Assembly: GCF_900107585.1 (NCBI RefSeq)
Contig: NZ_FNQM01000004.1
Span: forward strand, 1 to 64,000
From: Rubrimonas cliftonensis
GTDB lineage: Bacteria > Pseudomonadota > Alphaproteobacteria > Rhodobacterales > Rhodobacteraceae
Direction: 5' to 3'
DNA length: 64,000 nt
Position 1 is the stretch's first letter. Each line of letters opens with the position of its first letter. Shown here piece by piece: positions 8,241 to 16,524 of this stretch. Both the position numbers and the translations under genes were made by a program. The notes under the pieces are model-generated. The model did not search any database, was not told the origin of the DNA, and saw only the letters and a list, made by a program, of their open reading frames with translations.

Positions 8241-8926
8241 CGCCTGTCGCTCCGCTCATAGAGGCGCTGGATACGCTGGGGCGGAACGCCCAGCGAATAC
8301 AAGCTCAGACACAGCAGGTTGCGCGCGCCGCGGGCCGCCCAGCCCTCCGTCTCGTAGCGTGTCGCGGAGGTTTCGGCCGTGCAGGCGAGCGGGGCGAGCC
8401 TGCGGCGGCCCAGCGCGCGGGCGAGCGCGACGTCCTCCATCAGCGGCGCGGGCGGGTGGCCGCCGACGGCGCGGTAGAGCGCTGCGGAGATCAGCAGCGC
8501 CTGGTCGCCGTAGGGCAGGGCGAGACGGCGCGCGCGCAGGTTCGCCCATCCGGCCACGAACGACGGCGCGGCGCCGGCGGCGTCGAAGCGCAGCCGCGCC
8601 CATCCGGCCGCGTCAGGGCGCGTCGCGACATGGCTGCGCATCGCCGCCGGCCAGTCGGGCGAGAGCCGCGTGTCGGCGTGCAGGAACAGCAGCCAGTCGC
8701 CGCGCGCGGCCTCGGCGCCGGCGGCGAGCTGCGTTCCGCGCCCGCGCGGGGCGGCGACGAGCCGCGCGCCGACGCCCTCGGCGATGTCGGCCGTGTCGTC
8801 GGTCGAGCCGCCGTCGGCGAAGATCACCTCGCGGATCACGCCGTCGGCGACGCCGGGGCCGAGCGCGCCGAGGGTCGGGCCGAGCGTCGGCGCGGCGTTC
8901 AGCGTGGGGATGACGATGGAGATCAA
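8237..8926 (-). CDS. TIGR04283-type family 2 glycosyltransferase
   Basis: A GT-A fold glycosyltransferase of about 229 residues. It opens with ISIVIPTLNAA, has FADGGSTDDT as the nucleotide-sugar site and LHADTRLSPDW as the metal (DXD-like) site, and contains YGDQALLISAALY. These are hallmarks of the rSAM/selenodomain-associated transferase 2 family, the usual partner of the TIGR04282 family also present here. The start is assigned to TTG at 8926-8924 because it overlaps the upstream stop as TTGA, matching the coupling used throughout this operon. A longer frame upstream lacks conserved sequence. Confidence 0.88.
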   Translation of the reverse strand: MISIVIPTLNAAPTLGPTLGALGPGVADGVIREVIFADGGSTDDTADIAEGVGARLVAAPRGRGTQLAAGAEAARGDWLLFLHADTRLSPDWPAAMRSHVATRPDAAGWARLRFDAAGAAPSFVAGWANLRARRLALPYGDQALLISAALYRAVGGHPPAPLMEDVALARALGRRRLAPLACTAETSATRYETEGWAARGARNLLCLSLYSLGVPPQRIQRLYERSDRR

Positions 8927-9627
8927 GGGCTTGCCGACAGGCGCGCGGCTCCGCCGTCGGCGGGGCCCTGGGACCGGTCGGCGTCCGCCGCGGCGGGGTC
9001 CGGCCACCAGTCGCAGCCGGCCAGCGCGCGGCGCAGCGGCGTGTCGGTCCCGTGCGGGGCCGAGCCGATGTAGAGCCGCGCGACGGCGAGGCTCTCGGGG
9101 CCGAGCCTGCGCAGATAGGCGAGCCCGGCCTCGACGGTGAACGGCGTCCCGGTCTCGGCCTCGAAGTTGCGCGGCAGGTCTGTCCACACCGCGCCCGCCG
9201 CCCCGGTCAGGCCGCACCAGCTGGCGACGGCTCCTCCGGCGGCCTGAGCGCCTGAAAGCAGGCCCCGCCGCGCGCACCATGCGCCGATGTGCGCCGGGTC
9301 GCGCGCGCGCTCGCGGCGGCCGAGATCGGCCGCGGCCTGGGCGACATCACGCCGGACGCTGGCGATGGCGCTGGTGGGGCAGGGGGCGCCGCAGTCCGGG
9401 TCGATGACGACGACGAGGCTCATGGCGCGCTTGGGCGAGATGCGGGAGAACTCCAGCGGCAGCGCCGGGCCGCCGCCGAGCGCCCATTCCCCGGCCACAT
9501 GCGGCGCGAGATCGTCGAGATCCCAGATGAGCGACCCCCAGCCGATGACGGCGACGCGCCCGGCGAAGGCGTGCTGCGAGGGGGTCATCGCGGTCGCGGC
9601 GTCATCGCGCCCTCCGTCTGCGCCCAT
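8923..9627 (-). CDS. Unknown protein, possibly gamma-glutamylcyclotransferase-like
   Basis: First gene of a four-gene operon, 234 residues. The N-terminal segment AVIGWGSLIWD followed later by RISPKRAMSLVVVID resembles the YGSL-type entry strand of gamma-glutamylcyclotransferase-like folds, but the match is weak and no catalytic Glu can be assigned with certainty. The C-terminus is low-complexity (Ala, Asp, Gly). ATG at 9588 (MTPSQHAF) is an alternative start; neither has a strong ribosome-binding site. It ends at 8923, overlapping the next gene's TTG start. The function is unknown. Confidence 0.7.
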   Translation of the reverse strand: MGADGGRDDAATAMTPSQHAFAGRVAVIGWGSLIWDLDDLAPHVAGEWALGGGPALPLEFSRISPKRAMSLVVVIDPDCGAPCPTSAIASVRRDVAQAAADLGRRERARDPAHIGAWCARRGLLSGAQAAGGAVASWCGLTGAAGAVWTDLPRNFEAETGTPFTVEAGLAYLRRLGPESLAVARLYIGSAPHGTDTPLRRALAGCDWWPDPAAADADRSQGPADGGAARLSASP

Positions 9628-9770
9628 GCGAGGCGGGCCAGCGGCTTCGCTATCGCCGCCGGGCGGCGCTGTAAAGCTTCGCCGCGCCGCCCGGGGCGCT
9701 GGACAGGCGCCCCGCCCCGCGCGCTAGAAAGGGGGCCGCGCCGCGGGCGCGACCGAGGGGGAGACCGACG

Positions 9771-10772
9771 ATGACCAGCGCCCTGCCGCCGACGATGCGC
9801 GCCGTCGAGATCGCCGCGCCTGGCGGGCCCGAGGCGCTGAAGCCGACGACCCGCCCGACGCCGCATCCCGGCCCCGGTGAAGTCCTGATCCGCGCGCACG
9901 CCATCGGCGTGAACCGCCCCGACGCCCTGCAGCGCGCCGGCCTCTACGATCCGCCGCCGGGCGCAAGCGACCTGCCGGGGCTGGAGGCCGCCGGCGAGAT
10001 CGTCGCCGTCGGCCCCGGAGCGGAGCCGTGGAAGGTCGGCGACCGCGTCAGCGCGCTTACGCCGGGCGGCGCCTATGCCGAATACGTCGTCGCGCCTGCG
10101 CCCCACTGCCTGCCCTGGCCCACGGGGTTCGCCCCCGCGCAGGCGGCGGCGCTGCCCGAGACCTTCTTCACCGTCTGGACCAACGTCTTCATGCGCGGCG
10201 CCCTGAAGGCGGGCGAGACGCTGCTGGTGCATGGCGGCTCGTCGGGCATCGGCACGACCGCGATCCAGCTCGGGCGCGTGTTCGGCGCGCGGGTGCTCAC
10301 CACGGTCGGCTCCGCCGACAAGGCGCGCGCCTGCGAGGCGCTGGGGGCGGAGCGCGCCATCCTCTATCGCGAGGAGGATTTCGTGGCGGTCGCGCGCGAG
10401 ATGACCGGCGGCCGCGGCGTCGACGTGGTGCTCGACATGGTGGGCGGCGACTACATCGCCCGCAACGTTCGCGCCGCCGCCGACAGCGCCCGCATCGTGA
10501 TGATCGCCTTCCTCGGCGGGCCGAAGGCCGAGCTGAACTTCGCGCAGGTCATGACGAAGCGGCTGACGCTCACCGGCTCGACCCTGCGCCCGCGCACCAT
10601 CATGGAGAAGGCCGCGATCGCCGACGCCCTGCGCGCCCATGTCTGGCCGCTGCTGGAGGCCGGGCGCATCGCGCCGGTCATGGACCAGACCTTCGCGCTT
10701 GAGAACGCCGCAGCCGCCCACGCCCGGATGGAGAGTTCTGCGCATATCGGCAAGATCACGCTGACGCCCTAG
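9771..10772 (+). CDS. NAD(P)H-quinone oxidoreductase, PIG3 family
   Basis: A 333-residue zinc-independent medium-chain dehydrogenase/reductase. It contains the N-terminal GroES-like fold (GEVLIRAHAIGVNRPD), the quinone-reductase signature around LPGLEAAGEIVAVG, and a Rossmann segment LVHGGSSGIGTTAIQLG. It has no zinc ligands. It matches the PIG3/p53-induced quinone oxidoreductase subfamily, which reduces quinones with NADPH. GGGGGAG lies upstream of ATG. It is divergent from the operon starting at 9627 and is followed by a clear terminator at 10804-10836, so it is monocistronic. Confidence 0.93.
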   Translation: MTSALPPTMRAVEIAAPGGPEALKPTTRPTPHPGPGEVLIRAHAIGVNRPDALQRAGLYDPPPGASDLPGLEAAGEIVAVGPGAEPWKVGDRVSALTPGGAYAEYVVAPAPHCLPWPTGFAPAQAAALPETFFTVWTNVFMRGALKAGETLLVHGGSSGIGTTAIQLGRVFGARVLTTVGSADKARACEALGAERAILYREEDFVAVAREMTGGRGVDVVLDMVGGDYIARNVRAAADSARIVMIAFLGGPKAELNFAQVMTKRLTLTGSTLRPRTIMEKAAIADALRAHVWPLLEAGRIAPVMDQTFALENAAAAHARMESSAHIGKITLTP

Positions 10773-10803
10773 AGGCGTGTTCGACCTGAATGCGTCAGGT
10801 CCG

Positions 10804-10836
10804 CCGCGACATGCCATCGCCTTGTCGCGGTTTTTC
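10804..10836 (+). terminator. Rho-independent terminator of the quinone reductase gene
   Basis: CCGCGACA (10804-10811) pairs perfectly with TGTCGCGG (10823-10830) around an 11-base loop, and five T residues follow immediately. It lies 32 bases after the stop codon of the PIG3-type gene. Confidence 0.85.
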
Positions 10837-11079
10837 TGTCGCTGGCTGAGCCAGCCAGCCCGGAAAAAGCTCCGGCGGCGCGATGACGAAGGTTCGGATG
10901 GCGCCTGGCGGGGCGCGCAGCCCGGCCTTTGCGGGCAGAGGCGCTCCCGACCCTGCGCCGCGAAGCTCCGTGGCGCCATTACTTGAGGCGCGGACTCCCG
11001 TGTGATCGTCAACGCCATCGATCAGGCCGGGACCGTCCTGATTCCGTGCTTGGACTTCGGTCCCGAGCGACGGATCTGA
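10837..11079. other. Gene-free stretch with two inverted repeats
   Basis: No convincing coding sequence is visible here. GCTGGCT-G-AGCCAGC lies at about 10842-10856. CGGGACCG (11028-11035) pairs with CGGTCCCG (11058-11065) across a 22-base loop. A 25-codon open frame at 11002-11079 starting with GTG spans the second repeat, but it resembles nothing and is too short to call. The region could hold decayed sequence or a small RNA; neither is demonstrated. Confidence 0.4.
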
Positions 11080-11268
11080 CTATTCGACCGACTGGACCTT
11101 GCTCTGGAGGGCTACACGCGCGAGTTGCAGGCAGATCCCGCAATCGGCCGCGCCGACCGCCATCGCTTCCCGTTCCGCCCAGACGATGAAACGTCCGAGC
11201 GCGGCAAGCCTTGCCTCTCGCTCGGCCTCCTCATCGTCGTCACGGCTGATTCTGCGCTTATCGCTCAT
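11080..11268 (-). CDS. Small hypothetical protein
   Basis: A 62-residue frame with a charged N-terminus (MSDKRRISRDDDEEAERE) and a helical body containing RFIVWAEREAMAVGAADCGICLQLA. The composition is protein-like and differs from the Arg/Pro-rich spurious frames of this genome. The A/T-richer stretch just upstream (11269-11300) could serve as a promoter. There is no strong ribosome-binding site and no family is recognised. It lies between a terminator and the RNase T2 gene, on the same strand as and 66 bases upstream of the latter's stop. Confidence 0.5.
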   Translation of the reverse strand: MSDKRRISRDDDEEAEREARLAALGRFIVWAEREAMAVGAADCGICLQLARVALQSKVQSVE

Positions 11269-11334
11269 GACATTTACTATTACCGCTATGCGGGCGAATT
11301 CAAGGCAATTTTAGCGAAAGGCTTCTTCTCTCGT

Positions 11335-12027
11335 TCAGCGTACAGATGGCAGTTGGACCGTTTTCATCTTGCAGTCGATTTGGGCATCCGGAGCACACGC
11401 TCTGGGCGAAAGCGTCCGGTCCAGGCAGATCCTGACCTCGCGGAGCAGGCCGTCGCGGCACGTCACCGTGACGCCGTCGGGTTGGAGCGACGGGTTGGCC
11501 TCGATGAAGGCCGCTTCAACCACGCCGGGCGCCACGCGCACGTCGCGGCCCAGCCTGCGCAGCGCCTCGGGGCGGGAGATCGACGCCCAGGCGCGCCGGA
11601 TCGCCGCGAAATAGTCCGCCGGATCCTCGCCGGAGCAACGGCCGTGCTTCTTCCACTGCCCCCAGGCCAGCCCCGGCGACGCCATGACGTCGGCCATCGC
11701 GGCCGTTTCGCGGCGGGAGGGGTCGCGCGCGGTCGTCGCGCAGTACTCAGGCCAGCCGCGCTCGTACTGCGGCCAGAGCCCGTGCACGGTGAAGCCGTAG
11801 TCCTCCCGCGCGTCGCATTGCGGGGCGTCCCGCGCGTCGCCCTCCGCCAGGCACCAGCTTGCGTTCCATGACAGCGCGAGAACGTAGTAGTCGAAGTCGC
11901 CGGCGACGTGGCGGCCGTCTCGCGGCTGCGCCTGCGCGCCGAGGGCGGCGAGAGCGCAGGCGAGCGCGGCGGCGGCGGCGCGGGGCGCGCGGCGCGATTT
12001 CGGGCCGCTTGGCGGACGGTCGGGCAT
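11335..12027 (-). CDS. Secreted or periplasmic ribonuclease T2
   Basis: A 230-residue enzyme that cleaves single-stranded RNA through 2',3'-cyclic phosphates. Both catalytic segments are intact: FTVHGLWPQ with H82 and WKKHGRC with H128. An N-terminal signal peptide is visible: basic residues, an Ala/Leu core, and likely cleavage after AQAQ near residue 34. Several Cys residues could form the disulfides typical of the family. It is divergent from trcR with 140 bases between the starts. It would act in the periplasm, probably for nutrient scavenging. Confidence 0.93.
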   Translation of the reverse strand: MPDRPPSGPKSRRAPRAAAAALACALAALGAQAQPRDGRHVAGDFDYYVLALSWNASWCLAEGDARDAPQCDAREDYGFTVHGLWPQYERGWPEYCATTARDPSRRETAAMADVMASPGLAWGQWKKHGRCSGEDPADYFAAIRRAWASISRPEALRRLGRDVRVAPGVVEAAFIEANPSLQPDGVTVTCRDGLLREVRICLDRTLSPRACAPDAQIDCKMKTVQLPSVR

Positions 12028-12167
12028 GGCGCCCCCCTTTCTTTCAGGACGCGATGGTTATATACGCTCCGCACTCCCCCCGCGACCGCCGACGATGCGC
12101 TGCCTGCGCCCCGGTTCCGCACAGGTCCGCGGGCGACGGGAGCATCGAGAGTTGGGGAGCCCGCGCC

Positions 12168-12956
12168 ATGGCCGATCTGCCGTTGATGCCCAAGGCCACA
12201 GCCGTCTGGCTGGTGGAGAACACGACGCTGACCTTCGACCAGATCGCGTCATTCTGCGGCATGCATATTCTCGAGATCGAGGGCATCGCGGACGGCGACG
12301 TGGCGCAGGGCATCAAGGGCATCGATCCGGTTCTGACGAGCCAGCTGACCCGCGAGGAGCTCAAACGCTGCGAAGCCGACCCGCGCGCCCGCTTGCGGCT
12401 CATCCGCAAGGTGACGCAACTCGCGCCGGAGCCGAAGCGCAAGGGCCCGCGCTACACGCCGCTCTCCAAGCGGCAGGACAGGCCCTCGGCGATCGCATGG
12501 CTCGTGCGCTACCACCCCGAGCTCACCGACGGGGCGATCTCCAAGCTGCTCGGCACCACCAAGAACACCATCCAGTCGGTGCGCGACCGCTCGCACTGGA
12601 ACATCGCCAACATCCGCCCGGTCGACCCCGTGGCGCTGGGGCTTTGCAAGCAGACCGAGCTCGACGCCGCGGTGAAGATGGCGGCGGCGCGCAAGGCGAA
12701 GGCCGAGGGCGACGCGCCGATGACCGACGAGGAGAAGATGCGCCTCATGTCCACCGACCAGTCGCTCGGCGCCAGCCGCGAGCCGCGGCTGCCCAGCTCC
12801 ATGAGCGGGCTGGAGAACTTCACGCTGTCCGACCCGCGTGATCGGGACGGGGAGACCTCGCGCGAGAACGCGCTCGACCCCGACGCGCTCTTCAACCTGC
12901 CGGCTGGCGGCGGGCATGACGACGAGGATGAGGACGACGACGACCCCCGGCGCTGA
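12168..12956 (+). CDS. trcR: Cell-cycle transcriptional regulator TrcR (DUF1013)
   Basis: A 262-residue protein of the alphaproteobacteria-restricted DUF1013 family, known as TrcR in NCBI-style naming. The N-terminus MPKATAVWLVENTTLTFDQ, a helix-turn-helix-like segment ITDG-type (here LTDGAISKLLGTTKNTIQ) near the middle and the following VRDRSHWN are diagnostic. The C-terminus is acidic and disordered (runs of Asp/Glu). ATG at 12168 has GGGGAG 8 bases upstream. The gene stands alone, divergent from RNase T2. Alphaproteobacterial origin of the DNA is strongly supported by this gene. Confidence 0.9.
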   Translation: MADLPLMPKATAVWLVENTTLTFDQIASFCGMHILEIEGIADGDVAQGIKGIDPVLTSQLTREELKRCEADPRARLRLIRKVTQLAPEPKRKGPRYTPLSKRQDRPSAIAWLVRYHPELTDGAISKLLGTTKNTIQSVRDRSHWNIANIRPVDPVALGLCKQTELDAAVKMAAARKAKAEGDAPMTDEEKMRLMSTDQSLGASREPRLPSSMSGLENFTLSDPRDRDGETSRENALDPDALFNLPAGGGHDDEDEDDDDPRR

Positions 12957-12958
12957 AC

Positions 12959-12991
12959 CGTCGGGCGTCGCGGCCTTTCCATCGCCCGACG
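12959..12991 (+). terminator. Hairpin downstream of trcR, possible terminator
   Basis: CGTCGGGCG (12959-12967) pairs perfectly with CGCCCGACG (12983-12991), three bases after the trcR stop. No T-run follows, so it may be a weak terminator or an mRNA-stabilising structure. Confidence 0.35.
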
Positions 12992-13071
12992 CCGCGAGGA
13001 GGCGCGGCGCAGTCGTCCTGCAGGCCTGATTCGCGTCGCGCGCCGGATGGGCGCCGCGCAGGGCGGCAGGA

Positions 13072-14361
13072 TCAGCCAGTCCGCTGCGCCTCGTCTAGCG
13101 TGAGGGCCAGCGGCGCCGCGAGGGCGCAGGCGGCGGCGAAGGCGGCGAGCGTCGCGCCGGCCCCGGCGATCTCGGCGAGCGCCGCAAGCCCGCCCGCCGC
13201 CAGCAGGACGAGGCCGATGGCGGTGTTGGAGAGTGCGGTGTTGAGCGCGCGATCGTCGTCGTCCGACATGTCGGTGAGGTGCGTCTTGCGGGCGCCGCGG
13301 ACGCCCTCATAGGCGATCTGCGCAGCGAACAGGAAGCCCGCCGCGCCGATCGGGCCGCCCAGCCCGCCGGTCGTCCAGCCGGTCCAGGCCGCGCCGCCGA
13401 GCGCCAGCGCGGCCAGCGCCGCGGCGGCGGCCAGCGTCAGCCGGCTCGACCGGTCCGAGAGCCTCCCCCAGACATAGCCCGAGACGATCGCCGCCGCCGC
13501 CGAGGCCAGCATCAGCGCGCCGAGATCGCCGAGACCGCTTGCCGCGCCGCCGCCGGAGAGCAGCACGAGATAGGGCGGCGCCAGCGCCGTCGCCGTGAGA
13601 AGCGCGCGCACGAGGATGAACCGGCGCAGCTCGGCCCCCTCGACAAGCGCGCGGGCGAGCGCAGGCAGGCCCGGCGCGTCGCTGTTCGTGGGGCGCGGAC
13701 GCTCGACATGCGCCAGCGCCCCGAGCCCCGCCAGCAGCCACAGCCCGCCCGCAGCGGCGACGGCCCCCGCGACGACGCGCGCCTCCAGCGGCAGCCAGCC
13801 GACCGCAAGCGCCAGCGCGAAGCCGATCGACAGCGCCGCGCCGACGCTGGCCGCCGCGCCGCCGACGGCGCCGCGCGCGCCCTTCTCGACCGTGCGGGCG
13901 AGGGCGTCCTTGAAGCTCAGCGAAGCGAGGGCGCGAAAGACCGACAGGGCCGCGAGCGCGGCGAGGATCGCCCAGACGGCGCCGGACCAGCCGGAAGCGC
14001 CCGCCAGGGCGGCGGCCGCGATCGCCAGCGCGCAGAGGCCCTGGCCGGCCGCCGCAAGCGCCCAGACCCGCGTGGAGCGCGGCGCGGCCGCGACCCGCGG
14101 CGCAAGCAGGAGCTGCGGGGCCAGCGCGCCGGCCTCGCGGATCGGCGTCAGCAGGCCGACCGCGCCGGCGGAAGCGCCAAGCGCCGTCAGGAGCCACGCC
14201 AGCACCAGCTTGGGCTCCACCAGCGCGTCGGCGAGCTTGCTCGCCGAGAGGCAGGCGACATGCAGCAGCGCGGAGCGCGCGCTTTCGGGAGCGATGTCGG
14301 CCCCGGTCGCCGCGCCCGCGAGCCGCTGCGCCGTAGAGCGCCCGCCTGTCGAAGGCGGCAT
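13072..14361 (-). CDS. Major facilitator superfamily transporter
   Basis: A 429-residue, strongly hydrophobic protein with about 12 predicted membrane segments, extreme in Ala, Gly and Leu. The segment SGYVWGRLSDRSSRLT is an MFS loop motif (G-x-x-x-D-R-x-x-R-like). The acidic loop TDMSDDDDRALN near residue 370 is unusual. The substrate is unknown. It is coupled to the upstream SDR gene by a TGATG overlap (stop and start share base 14361), so the two proteins are made together and may serve one pathway. Confidence 0.85.
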   Translation of the reverse strand: MPPSTGGRSTAQRLAGAATGADIAPESARSALLHVACLSASKLADALVEPKLVLAWLLTALGASAGAVGLLTPIREAGALAPQLLLAPRVAAAPRSTRVWALAAAGQGLCALAIAAAALAGASGWSGAVWAILAALAALSVFRALASLSFKDALARTVEKGARGAVGGAAASVGAALSIGFALALAVGWLPLEARVVAGAVAAAGGLWLLAGLGALAHVERPRPTNSDAPGLPALARALVEGAELRRFILVRALLTATALAPPYLVLLSGGGAASGLGDLGALMLASAAAAIVSGYVWGRLSDRSSRLTLAAAAALAALALGGAAWTGWTTGGLGGPIGAAGFLFAAQIAYEGVRGARKTHLTDMSDDDDRALNTALSNTAIGLVLLAAGGLAALAEIAGAGATLAAFAAACALAAPLALTLDEAQRTG

Positions 14362-15164
14362 CAGTCCATCGGCGTGGCGAAGGGGTCGAGCGCGGCGCGG
14401 CCGCCGTCCACGCCGAGGATCTGCCCGGTGATGAAGCTCGCCCGGGAGGAGGCGAGGTAGAGCGCGGCCTCCGCCGCCTCCGTCGCCTCGCCTATGCGCG
14501 CCATGGGCGTGGCGCGCACCAGCGCGGCGCGCAGGCCGTCGGTGTCGCGCAGCGCGGCCGCTAGGCTGCGCGTCATCACCGCGCCAAGCGCGACGCCGTT
14601 GACGCGCACCCCTTCATGGGCGAGCGAGACGGCCATCGCGCGGGTCATCTGGTCCAGCGCCGCGCAGCTCACCGAATAGGGAAACAGCTCCGGCGTGGTG
14701 CGCTGCGCCGCGATGGAGGTGAGGTTGACGATGGCGCCCGCCGGAAGGTCGGGCGCCTCCGCCCGGGCCTCGATCATCCGCTGGGCCACCGCCTGGCTGA
14801 GCAGGAACACCGAACGGATGTTGGCGGCGTAGGCGGTGTCGAGCGCGTCGACCTTCACCTCCATGGGTTTTCCGACGACCGGGGTCAGGCTGGCGTTCAC
14901 GAGGATGTCGATGCGGCCGAGGCGGTCCGTCGCGGAGGCGAGCAGGTTCGACACGCCGAGCCGCTCGCGCAGGTCGCAGGCCCAGTGGACGACCTCCGCG
15001 CCGCCCTCGGCGAGCGCCGCGGCCTCGGTCGCGAGGGCGGCCTCGTCGCGATCGGTCATCAGCACCGCCGCGCCCTCCTCGGCGAAGCGGCGGGCGATGG
15101 CGAGCCCGACCCCGGCGCCTGCGCCGGTGATGATGGCCGAGCGGCCTTCCAGCAGTTTCTGCAT
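14361..15164 (-). CDS. SDR-family oxidoreductase lacking the catalytic Lys
   Basis: A 267-residue classical short-chain dehydrogenase. It has TGAGAGVG as the NAD(P)-binding loop (13-20), LVNAS in place of NNAG (88-92), and the catalytic Ser in NLTS (S150). The YxxxK motif reads YSVSC: Y163 is present but the Lys position (167) is Cys, encoded unambiguously by TGC. Either the enzyme uses another base or it has lost classical activity. ATG at 15164 is chosen because GAGAGG precedes it; a GTG at 15176 is possible. It is translationally coupled to the downstream MFS gene. Confidence 0.88.
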   Translation of the reverse strand: MQKLLEGRSAIITGAGAGVGLAIARRFAEEGAAVLMTDRDEAALATEAAALAEGGAEVVHWACDLRERLGVSNLLASATDRLGRIDILVNASLTPVVGKPMEVKVDALDTAYAANIRSVFLLSQAVAQRMIEARAEAPDLPAGAIVNLTSIAAQRTTPELFPYSVSCAALDQMTRAMAVSLAHEGVRVNGVALGAVMTRSLAAALRDTDGLRAALVRATPMARIGEATEAAEAALYLASSRASFITGQILGVDGGRAALDPFATPMD

Positions 15165-15241
15165 GACGCCTCTCACCCCTTGCGCGTCGGCGGAGGCTTA
15201 AGGTTTTTCCCGGCGCCTGCAAGGGCGGCGCGTTCCCGCCT

Positions 15242-15835
15242 TCAGCCCGGCCGGGCGCCGAGGGCGCGCATCCGCGCCAGCAGACGCGCCGCCCGCCGCC
15301 GGGAGAGCGCCTCCGCCGAGCCGATCATCGAGACGCGCACGGGGCCGAAGCCCGAGAAGCCGAGCGCCCCCTGTCGCATCGCGCCGACGCCGCGGCCGAG
15401 ATACCAGAGCCGATAGGCGAGCTGCGGCATCGCCATCGTCGCCACCAGGCGCACCGACCGCCCGGCGAGGCGACGCTTGCCGAAAGGCGTCGGGGCTTCG
15501 GCGCCCGGGCCGAGCACGAAATCGGGCCTCAGCGTCTGCTCGAGGAAGCCGTGCAGCAGCGCCGGCGGGCCGCCGAGCCAGATGGGAAACACGATGCAGA
15601 GATGCGTCGCCGCCTCGATGGCCTCCTGCGCCGCCGCGATGGCGGGCGGCGGGGCCCGGCGGCGGAAGCTCTCGGCGCCGTCGAGCATGGGGAAGTCGAG
15701 GCCCGCAAGGCCGAGTCGCGCGACGCCATGGCCGGCCGCCTCTGCGCCCCCGGCATAGGCGTCGGCGAGCGCGGCGCAGAGGCGTTCCGGCGCAGGGTCG
15801 GGGTGCGCGTTCAGGACGAGGACGGATGCGGACAT
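15242..15835 (-). CDS. Flavodoxin-fold NAD(P)H dehydrogenase (quinone) family protein
   Basis: A 197-residue FMN-dependent oxidoreductase of the KefF/MdaB/NQO-like family. The N-terminal VLVLNAHPDP is the phosphate-binding strand-loop. FPIWLGGPPALLHGFLEQTL is the characteristic FMN-ring segment, followed by a C-terminal flavodoxin-like fold. It would reduce quinones by two electrons or modulate a redox partner. The start at MSASVLVLNAHP follows family alignment; the longer frame upstream is not protein-like. The gene lies 77 bases upstream of the SDR gene on the same strand. Confidence 0.86.
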   Translation of the reverse strand: MSASVLVLNAHPDPAPERLCAALADAYAGGAEAAGHGVARLGLAGLDFPMLDGAESFRRRAPPPAIAAAQEAIEAATHLCIVFPIWLGGPPALLHGFLEQTLRPDFVLGPGAEAPTPFGKRRLAGRSVRLVATMAMPQLAYRLWYLGRGVGAMRQGALGFSGFGPVRVSMIGSAEALSRRRAARLLARMRALGARPG

Positions 15836-15922
15836 GCGGGCGGTCTCCGGCGGTTCTCGCCCGGGATCGTCCCATCGCGATCCGCCGGGCGCATTGCGCC
15901 CGGTCAAGCCCGGTCCCTTCCT

Positions 15923-16429
15923 TCAGGCGACGATCTGGACGAGCAGCGTCCAGACGAGCACCGCCACGATGATGAGCAGGACCTGCCAGTACTGGCTGCC
16001 GACCACCGCCTTGGCGTTCTCCTTGGCGCGCTGCAGGAGTTCCGGCCAGGTGTAGGCGACGAAATCGCCCTGGCTGACCATGCCCTGCAGCGCGCCGTCG
16101 GCGTCCACCAGCGGCATGTGGCGGAAGCGACCGTTCGACATGCGGCCGAGCGCCGTCAGCACCTCCTCGTCGACCCGCGCGGTCTTGACGTCGCCGGTCA
16201 TCGCCTCGCCGAGCGTCAGGGAGGCGGGGTCGCGGCCTTCGGCCACCACCCGGCGGAGCAGGTCGCGCTCGGTGAAGATGCCGCCCAGGCGCCCCGCCTC
16301 ATCCACCACCACGATCGAGCCGTAGTTCTTTTCACTCATGCGCCGGGCGGCGTGGGCCACCGTCTCGTCGGCGCGCGCGGTCAGCAGCGCGTCGCGGGTG
16401 CGGAACTCTGGCAGTTCGGTGATCTTCAT
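15923..16429 (-). CDS. Paired-CBS-domain protein with C-terminal membrane anchor
   Basis: A 168-residue protein with two CBS repeats (about 10-65 and 75-130) that would sense adenine nucleotides or similar ligands. A single hydrophobic segment at the extreme C-terminus (WQVLLIIVAVLVWTLLVQIVA, given here as its 21-residue span near 146-168) makes it a tail-anchored inner-membrane protein. GGAAGG lies 7 bases before ATG at 16429. No catalytic domain is present, so it is likely regulatory. The adjacent purC makes a nucleotide-sensing role plausible but unproven. Confidence 0.85.
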   Translation of the reverse strand: MKITELPEFRTRDALLTARADETVAHAARRMSEKNYGSIVVVDEAGRLGGIFTERDLLRRVVAEGRDPASLTLGEAMTGDVKTARVDEEVLTALGRMSNGRFRHMPLVDADGALQGMVSQGDFVAYTWPELLQRAKENAKAVVGSQYWQVLLIIVAVLVWTLLVQIVA

Positions 16430-16524
16430 GGATCGGGCCTTCCGGTCTGGAAGGCCCTCCACCTAGCTGCGCCGCGGGTCGGCGCAACCCCGCCGGGATT
16501 GCGACGGCGGGGCGGCGCGTCGGC

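Noticed and set aside
10777-10986. 69-residue frame after the quinone reductase gene
   Set aside because: It spans the terminator hairpin and is Arg-rich noise.
11002-11079. Short GTG-initiated frame of 25 codons
   Set aside because: It is too short, has no ribosome-binding site, and matches nothing; it overlaps an inverted repeat.
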